DNA of 64,000 bases from Cryptomeria japonica (lineage: Eukaryota; Streptophyta; Pinopsida; Cupressales; Cupressaceae). Positions 57,999 to 64,000 of this stretch are shown piece after piece. Both the position numbers and the translations under genes were made by a program. Position 1 is the first letter of the stretch; each line of letters begins with the position of its first letter. The stretch lies in the NCBI RefSeq assembly GCF_030272615.1, contig NC_081410.1:285509957-285573956 (forward strand), read 5' to 3'. A model generated the notes under the pieces. The model saw only the letters and a list, made by a program, of their open reading frames with translations, did not search any database and was not told the origin of the DNA.

Positions 57999-58029
57999 TG
58001 TTACTACTTACTAAGATTGCCATTAGTCT
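57999..58029 (+). repeat. Element C 3' LTR, first 31 bases
   Basis: TGTTACTACTTACTAAG follows the polypurine tract and begins with TG. It breaks off where the Tat-2 LTR starts (TGTAGACGC). The rest should be on the far side of Tat-2, outside the window. Confidence 0.6.
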
Positions 58030-59487
58030 TGTAGACGCATAAAAATGACCATATTCCTAAATGAATATTTTATGTTCATTTCCCTATTTAATTAAATCCA
58101 ATTTGATTAAATTATCCACATTCTTCTATTTAATTAAGTAAATCACTTGATTAAATTCACTATACCATTTAATGAATAAATCATTTTATTCAATTAAATC
58201 CCCCCTATCCACTTTTAATTAAATTCAAATTTAATTAAATAGTTATCCTAAATTGAATAAATCAAATTTATTTAATTGCAACCAGATTGAATGAAAATCA
58301 AATAATTCAATTAAATCCTATTATCCCCTCATCCACTTGCAAAATCCCAAACCCCTTCCTAACCCCTTCTAGAATCTTCTAATCGATTTTAATTAACCTA
58401 AATCCCCCCTAAACTTTGTCACATCCCTAAGCAAAGGGAGGTCACTTCTCAAATGGCCCAAAGTCTTGGATAACCATTGAAGGTTTTCAACCTTCAACCA
58501 CCAAAATCCTTAAAGTCTTTGAAAACCATTGAAGGCTTCCAACTTTCAACCACTTAATCCCCAAAGTCTCCAATAACCATTAATGGTTAATTCAAACTCT
58601 CCCACATGGTTAAAACATTTGTTTTGACTCAACCTCTATCCAACCCAAGGGTCTCATCAGGCCATTAATGCTTTGACCATGATTATCTCTTAATCATTTG
58701 CACAAAGGTTTATCCTTGGATTAACTCTTAATCCAATGGGTAATCTTAACTTAGACTTGACCCTTAGCCTTTAGATAACCATGAGGTCTCCTCAGGCCTT
58801 TAATGCCTCCAACCTCTTCTCTCAACCCAATCCTATGTTGACACTTGTCACCATGTCATTGGTGCCAATTGTGCACATGGATCCCCAACTTTCAAACCTG
58901 GCCCTTGATTAAACCTTTTAATCCTGACCATCCATTGCCCTGTTTGTGCTATAAATAGAGCCCTCATTCCTCCATTCTTAACAATCATCTTTCAAATTTG
59001 AAGCATCACACTTATGCTCAAATTGTTTCAAGCTTTCATTTTTATATGCTCCTCATTTAGCTTCTTTTAGATCATAAATTAATCATGAACATGCATGCTA
59101 GAGTAAGTTATTTATCATTTTAGTTCAATCATAGAAGAAATATAGTATGCTAGGATAGTATTCATACTAACCTCGTCATCTTATCATTTAGTTTGTTGCA
59201 TTTCTATCATCTCATCTAGCTTATAACACATCTCATATTAAAAACAGTTAAAATCTCTCTCGTTCTCATATTTGCCATCCCTAAACCATTTTGCTCAGTA
59301 ATCTGAGAGCAAAACATTGGTTTGAGGGACATTGTGAGATAGAGAACCATGGGACCCTCCTTGGGAAGCTGAGTAACATCACGTTACTCCATAGCTTGCA
59401 TCAAGAAGTCCTGTGTGTGTGTGTGGATTGATATTTATCGTAATTTTTCACATTTTCAATTTTATTAATCCATTTTTCCCACATACA
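58030..59487 (+). repeat. Tat-2 5' LTR
   Basis: This 1,458-bp LTR runs from TGTAGACGCATAAAAATG to CCCACATACA. U3 has TTTAATTAAAT-like pieces (58,080-58,330), as in Tat-1, and about three repeats of an AAAGTCT...AACCATTGAAGG word at 58,449-58,600. The second half of R/U5 is around 59,250-59,480. Confidence 0.85.
58949..58958 (+). promoter_or_regulatory. TATA box of Tat-2 LTR promoter
   Basis: CTATAAATAG is a full TATA consensus about 920 bases into the LTR, with transcription expected near 58,985. GAGCCCTCATTCCTCC follows. Confidence 0.7.
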
Positions 59488-59491
59488 TTTC

Positions 59492-59509
59492 TGGCGCCCA
59501 CCGTGGGGC
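59492..59509 (+). other. Tat-2 primer binding site
   Basis: TGGCGCCCACCGTGGGGC lies four bases after the LTR end. The TGGCGCC start is common among plant gypsy elements. I do not assign the tRNA. Confidence 0.8.
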
Positions 59510-59567
59510 ACGAACCCCAATAACCTATCATTTTTTTTATTTGAAGAGTTTTGCAGGTACGCGGGAA

Positions 59568-60130
59568 ACTAGAATTAGCGCGTCAAAGACATAAGTTAGC
59601 GCATCCGCCGAACAGTTTAGTGCTTCTAGCCTACTGTTTAGCGCATGGGCTCTCTGTCTTAGCGCGTTAAACCTTTTCCTTAGCGCATGACACTATTTAA
59701 CAAATTTTCCTGTAGGTATCGACGTGGGCAAAACACAAAGTAGCGCATCTACTTAACAGAGTAGCGCATCCGCCCACAGATTTAGCGCTTCACCTTCCTA
59801 TACTAGCGCGTCTCAGCAAACAGTTAGCGCATAGAAATCCACCATTTTCCGAGAAAACCCGAAACACAGATCAGCGCTTCTACCTTACAGATTAGCGCAT
59901 CAGCCCAATATAGAAGCGCTTAGACTAAATCTTCCAGCGCATCCGAACGGACAGTTAGCGCATTAAATTCCAAAATTCCCGAAAAACAGGTCTCTGAAAT
60001 ACCAGACCATAAATTAGCGCATCAAAGCCACAAAGTAGTGCTTCGGAGAAACAGGATAGCGCATACAAACGGGACAGTAGCGCATCCACTGAATATTGTA
60101 GCGCGTACAGTTTGTTCTGTAGCGCATCAA
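59568..60130 (+). repeat. Word array 1 in Tat-2 leader (TAGCGCATC-like)
   Basis: About 22 copies of a word TTAGCGCATC (variants AGCGCGTC, AGCGCTTC, AGTGCTTC) occur at 20-40 base steps in about 560 bases. The step is often a multiple of three near the start (21, 24, 24), but stops occur in every frame. Intervening bases are unrelated, so it is a word array and not a tandem repeat. Confidence 0.85.
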
Positions 60131-60399
60131 CAACAAAACCCACAAAAGGATTGTGTAACCGAACAAATAATTTTAGACTTGTGGAAGTCCCCCGAAACAA
60201 ACTAACAAATTTCTTTTGCAGGATTTTTAACAAATTTCTTGCAGGAAAGGCGAGGAGATTTGTTTTACAAGCAAAACGTTTTTCTTTTCGTTGACCTCGA
60301 ATATCGAAATTTGCTTTGTTGACGATCTATTTTCCATAGATTAAACAATCATTGCTATAAAAGGTTAAAAAGAACACCATGCTGATTGGAGCAACATCT

Positions 60400-61120
60400 C
60401 CAAATAGATGTTAGCAAACCATTGTCTTGAAGGCTAAAAAGAACAACTTATCTGCCGTGTATCGAAAGTGGAAGGTATATGCTCTCCCCTTAATTGGGTG
60501 ACCAAAAAGCCAAACCACTCTTATGCTTTCTTTTATTCAAGCAATAAATCCTTTAGCAGGCCTGCCTTCCCGAGGAGTTGCACTCAACTCTTAAAGCCGT
60601 TTATGGCTGGTGTGAAGGGAACGACCTAAGTGGGGAACGGCTTTGACGCCAAGAATTCCAACCCACTATAATCAAATGTGGAAAGTGACGAAAGTCCTTT
60701 TCAACGGTTGCGCGCAGCGATTAGCCTTCCCCCAGTATCCTCGAGATACGTAAAGCCTTTGTTCTAAAGGTTGGGAAGCCTCTTGAGGGAGTTTATCACT
60801 GACGGCCGAACAGGAAGCCTGATTAAGAACCTTAGCATTAGAAACTTTGAGCTGAGTCAGTATCCAAACATTTGTAACATCATAGTGCAAGGGTGGGGAA
60901 GAATCCGCCCACAAGATTACTCACCATATATCTCCCAAGATAACTACTCAACTGTGAAGCAATTCACTTTGGGTTAACTTCTGGCAAAAGGCAAAAAAAC
61001 GGGCGCCCTCTAGGGGGTGACACGGCTGTTTGAGCTGACGGAGTATCGAGACTAGTGAGCTATGATGTTGCTTATGACCCTTGAATAAAGAGTCTTTCTG
61101 AAGTGTTTATCTTGTATCCA
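60400..61120 (+). other. GC-rich block in Tat-2 leader
   Basis: About 700 bases of mixed, GC-richer text lie between the two word arrays. They include GGGAACGACCTAAGTGGGGA, GGGCGCCCTCTAGGGGGTGA and paired runs that could form hairpins. No frame is convincing. Its place matches the GC-rich block of Tat-1. Confidence 0.5.
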
Positions 61121-61309
61121 ACCTGTTAAAACATTGGGGATTCGAAAACATCCTCGACAGAACATACACTTTATGTTAGATTAAGTAAAATGATTATACT
61201 TTGTATGCCGTGTTTACATTTTGTATTTTAGAAAATCATCCATCCTACTTGATAAATCTCTCAACAAAATCAAAAACATCATAAAAACACCAAGAGGAAA
61301 AATCAAGGC

Positions 61310-61625
61310 AGTCTAGCGCATGAGAACAACATCTTAGCGCGTTGAAACTCTGTTTTAGCGCATCCACCAAACCAGTTAGCGCGTCAAAATCACAGTGTAG
61401 CGCGTAAATTTCAAGAAAATTTCACAACAAAATTCAAATAAATATGTTTTAGCGCGTCTAACAAACCTTTTAGCGCGTTGAAACTCTGTTTTAGCGCATC
61501 CACTAAACCAGTTAGCGCGTCAAAATCACAGTGTAGCGCGTAAATTTCAAGAAAATTTCACAACAAAATTCAAAGAAATCTGTTTTAGCGCTTATAACAA
61601 ACAGTTTAGCGCTTCTAGCCTTCTA
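61310..61625 (+). repeat. Word array 2 in Tat-2 leader, with a 136-bp duplication
   Basis: About 12 more TAGCGCAT/TAGCGCGT words occur here. A 136-bp segment holding several of them is duplicated in tandem: TTAGCGCGTTGAAACTCTG starts at 61,334 and again at 61,470. The two copies are nearly identical, so the duplication is recent compared with the words. Confidence 0.85.
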
Positions 61626-61684
61626 GCCGAATGTATGATTTATGATTAAATGCAATTTTTGTTGTGTCGCTCTTTGATTTGCAA

Positions 61685-61775
61685 GTCATGCCCCAGATTT
61701 GATGCGATGCCCCAGATTCGATGTTTGATGTGATGCCCCAGATTTGATTTGATGTGTGATGCCCCAGATTCGAGA
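61685..61775 (+). repeat. Short tandem array: ATGCCCCAGATT words
   Basis: Four copies of GATGCCCCAGATTTGATG or a close variant, 20-27 bases apart. Confidence 0.8.
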
Positions 61776-61934
61776 TTTGTGTTGTGCTGTCATGATTTTA
61801 TGTAGTTGTCCAATATGAGTGTCGGTATAACTTGTTTTGATGTGAGATATTTCAAGTTATGTATAGATATCAATCTGTTGTATTGATCAGAATATGATTT
61901 ATTTGCGTGTTCTATTTTAAGTTCAATGTGTGTG

Positions 61935-62115
61935 AAAGCCTGAGTTGTTTTACAAGCCGATATGGGTTGGAAACTTGAGTTGTTTTACAAGTTTTGATAT
62001 GGGTGGGAAACTTGAGTTGTTTTACAAGTTTATGTGATTGTGGTACTTGAGTTGTTTTACAAGTTTTGATATGGTTTTTGAGAACTTGAGTTGTTTTACA
62101 AGTTGATATGAAATG
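61935..62115 (+). repeat. Short tandem array: GAGTTGTTTTACAAG words
   Basis: Five copies of ACTTGAGTTGTTTTACAAGT, about 35 bases apart, separated by GATATGG-like text. Confidence 0.85.
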
Positions 62116-62392
62116 ATAGGTTTTTGAACTTTGATTGTAGATGAGCAAATTTGTTGCATGTTTTTGATGTAAGTTTTATTTTGATATCTTTGTTTTGATG
62201 TGGAAACTGATATTGGATTTGTTTTGAGATTTGATATGATAATGCCCCCTCGGGAGATCGTTCGTGCACACAAAGCATGAATGATCTCTCGAAAGAAGAA
62301 GAATGTTGTTTGAAAGATGGAAGAGTAGATAGTGATGGCATGCATGGGTTTGATAAGATTGATTAGATTGATGAGAGCAAGTCTTGTTTCAG

Positions 62393-62518
62393 GTATGACA
62401 CCTCCTGTATAAGACATGGATGATCGAGCGTCTGGTTTCAAGAATGATACCACTTGTATAAGACATGGATGATTTAGCATCTAGTTGCAGGAATGATACC
62501 GCCTGTATAAGACATGAT
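62393..62518 (+). repeat. Short tandem array: about 49-bp unit, three copies
   Basis: Units share AATGATACC(A/G)C(C/T)TGTATA then AGACATGGATGAT. Confidence 0.8.
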
Positions 62519-62622
62519 AGAAGATAGTTTGGAAGAATGATAGAAGATAGGTTGGAAGAATGATAGAAGATAGTTTAGAAGAATGATATAAGATAGTTTG
62601 GAAGAATGATAGAAGATGATGT
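62514..62622 (+). repeat. Short tandem array: about 23-bp unit, five copies
   Basis: GATAGAAGATAGTTTGGAAG repeats with a few changes (TAGGTTGG, TAAGATAG). Confidence 0.85.
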
Positions 62623-62684
62623 GATAGATATGCATGTGAGGGATGCAATGATGAATGATGAATGATATTTTGAAAATGAGATGT

Positions 62685-62795
62685 ACGATATGATATGCAA
62701 CTAATTGTAAAATACTATGCAACTAATTGTAAAATGATATGTAGCTATGTGTAAAGTGATATGCAGCTAATTGTAAAATGATATGCAGCTATGTT
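62685..62795 (+). repeat. Short tandem array: about 22-bp unit, five copies
   Basis: GATATGCAACTAATTGTAAA and variants such as GTAGCTATGTGTAAAGT. Confidence 0.8.
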
Positions 62796-63706
62796 TTTGG
62801 AGCATCTCTCGTTCTGTATTTGCCATCCGATAGAACCATTCATTTGCTTTCTTTGTAAATATCATCACTGAGCATTGATTTTTTTAGGATATGTTGAAAA
62901 TTTATACAAGCATAATGGTATAATTGAACCATAATGACCTGAGAAAAATTTACATGATATTTGATTTTGCAAGATAGCACAAGCGTCAAGGTATAATTAA
63001 ACCAGGACGACCTGAGTGCGTATTGCGTAAACATACAAGAGTAGATCATTTATAATGCGTGAAATGGGATCAAGCCTTCAGTGATATGAATCACGTCTTG
63101 AGGCAAATATTCATACAATACAAGTGATCGCCTCCCAAACAGAAGACTAAGAAAATGTTGGAAGTTTTCCATGATCTCTGGCTGTGAAGCTTTTGATGAG
63201 ATAAGGGAAAGATTCCAATTTATTAAAAAGTTCAAAAATGCAAAATAATCAAGACCTTAATACGATAATGCAACATTGAGTACTTCAGAAAATCATCCAT
63301 CCTTAAGTTTCTGGTGTATTGTTCGTGTTAGGTTGTTTGTGATGTAGTGTAGTGGTGTTTGTTGGATGTCATATGTCTGAGTGTGGCAATAGTTGGTATG
63401 TCTTGAATGTTTGCAAGTTTTTGAACAGTCTAATGTCCCTAGATGAGCGTTTCTGCTGGATATGAGTATGTACAGCGATTTCCAAGCCATGGTAAAATGT
63501 GGTAGATGAATAACCCAGGATAGTGACGACGCTAAGTATGTCCTGGAGAGATATATGCTAAGTGTCGGGCGATGGCCGAGAGTGTTTTGATGGATAAAAT
63601 GGCATGGATATAGAGAAAGGAGCCGACCTTTCACAAAGGCGCCTGTTTACCAGGTTTTCACCATTTGTTTTTATCGTACTTTGTATCTTGACTTTTTCTG
63701 GAGTTG

Positions 63707-63737
<31 letters not shown>

Positions 63738-63771
63738 GCTTGTTTTGGCGTTTTCCGTGCACTAGGCTACT
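62796..63771 (-). other. Probable 3' UTR of the right-hand Tat element
   Basis: No gene is seen. It lies after the minus-strand integrase stop at 63,772. A run of 27 T (63,711-63,737) and AGGCGCCTGTTTACCAGG (about 63,637), which matches the Tat-1 3' UTR, mark it. The ORF 63,293-63,634 has no known feature. A stretch at 62,803 resembles the Tat-2 LTR at about 59,256. Confidence 0.6.
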
Positions 63772-64000
63772 TTAAGTATAGTACTTTTTTAGATGAATGC
63801 TATTAGTTGGATCATCAAGCACATCTCCTTCAGAATTTGTTAGCTGATAAGCACCTGATCCATAGACTGAAATGATGACATAGGGACCCAACCAGTTAGG
63901 TTCAAATTTCCCTTTCTTTTCTCTATCTTGCTGGTTTCTTGGATTTTCTTTTAAGACTAGATCACCAACTTTGAAGTTACGAAGAATAACCTTATGATTG
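63772..64000 (-). pseudogene. Integrase C-terminus of a minus-strand Tat element, cut by the window
   Basis: The frame reads NHKVILRNFKVGDLVLKENP, then REKKGKFEPNWLGPYVIISV, YGSGAYQLTNSEGD and NSIHLKKYYT, ending at a TAA (63,774-63,772). It aligns residue for residue with the Tat-1 integrase end at 299-520. No stop is seen within the 75 codons present, so whether the full gene is intact cannot be judged here. Confidence 0.9.

Larger units (their letters stand above)
51909..58029 (+). mobile_element. Element C: copia-like LTR element without pol
   Basis: It has a copia-type LTR end and initiator tRNA-Met primer site, two long ORFs and a polypurine tract, but no protease, integrase, RT or RNase H. 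The second ORF fills the place of pol. The 3' LTR is cut after 31 bases by Tat-2 at 58,030. The start at 51,909 rests on a TGTTAC that matches the start of the 3' LTR; the left LTR could be truncated. Confidence 0.8.
58030..61640 (+). mobile_element. Tat-2: 5' LTR and leader of a second Tat-type element
   Basis: LTR, primer site and leader lie in order on the plus strand. No gag follows in the window. Instead, tandem arrays and then the integrase end of a minus-strand Tat element come next, so the element is rearranged or joined to another copy. The exact right edge is not known; the leader words end at about 61,620. Confidence 0.75.

Noticed and set aside
59955-60233. Minus-strand ORF with repeated DAL/YAL residues in the Tat-2 leader as a repeat protein
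   Set aside because: The repeats come from the GATGCGCTA form of the leader word. The frame is short, has no homolog I recognise, and both strands are equally affected by the words.
59568-61625. The regularly spaced TAGCGCATC words as a CRISPR-like array
   Set aside because: The repeated word is under 12 bases and degenerate, the spacing varies, no cas-like gene is near, and the setting is a plant retroelement leader.
63711-63737. Run of 27 T as an RNA polymerase III terminator or LINE tail
   Set aside because: It lies in the 3' UTR of a Tat element, in the same place as the shorter T-run in Tat-1, with no Pol III gene or LINE next to it.

Overview
The window is wholly made of transposable-element sequence from a large plant genome. 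The LTR types, the AT-rich noncoding sequence, the nesting of element inside element and the lack of any host gene suggest a gymnosperm, probably a conifer. That organism call is an inference. I found no rRNA, tRNA, CRISPR array or intact host gene.

Layout. (1) 1-10,909, minus strand: a Ty3/gypsy element of the Tat type (Tat-1). Its 5' LTR, primer site, leader, gag, protease, RT, two RNase H domains and integrase are present; its 3' LTR lies left of the window. (2) 10,910-51,908: one old minus-strand Ty3/gypsy relic (relic G), split into pieces by later insertions. Read on the minus strand the pieces stay in order: gag, protease, RNase H, spacer, RT. The insertions are copia A (12,006-19,660, plus), copia B (19,949-27,238, minus), a 5'-truncated LINE (27,389-40,609, minus) that itself holds a gag-protease-only LTR element (28,330-36,153, plus), and a solo copia LTR (41,051-42,236). 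The gag end of relic G is a four-copy tandem array of a unit of about 1.98 kb (43,349-51,264). (3) 51,909-58,029, plus: element C, a copia-like element with no pol. It carries a coiled-coil protein with five zinc knuckles and a second long ORF. (4) 58,030-64,000: a second Tat-type 5' LTR and leader (Tat-2, plus), inserted in the 3' LTR of C. It runs into short tandem arrays and then the integrase C-terminus of a minus-strand Tat element that leaves the window.

How it fits together. Target-site duplications support three insertions well: the gag-only element (AGAAT on both sides), the solo LTR (CTAAT on both sides) and the LINE (about 13 bp). In Tat-1, copia A and the gag-only element the reading frames are almost free of indels, and the in-frame stops are nearly all of the kind made by C-to-T change at CAG, CGA or CAA, or G-to-A at TGG. 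This looks like decay of silenced, methylated elements.

The most unusual signals are: (a) word arrays in both Tat leaders, built on a GC-rich word that recurs every 20-40 bases and flanks a GC-rich block, with the same layout but a different word in each element; (b) a relic gypsy element with RNase H between protease and RT; (c) a LINE with an extra ORF after its RNase H, whose pattern resembles part of the second ORF of element C; (d) element C itself; and (e) the four-copy tandem array, in which each unit keeps an ORF ending in a consensus splice donor. Boundaries given as 'about' were judged by eye.
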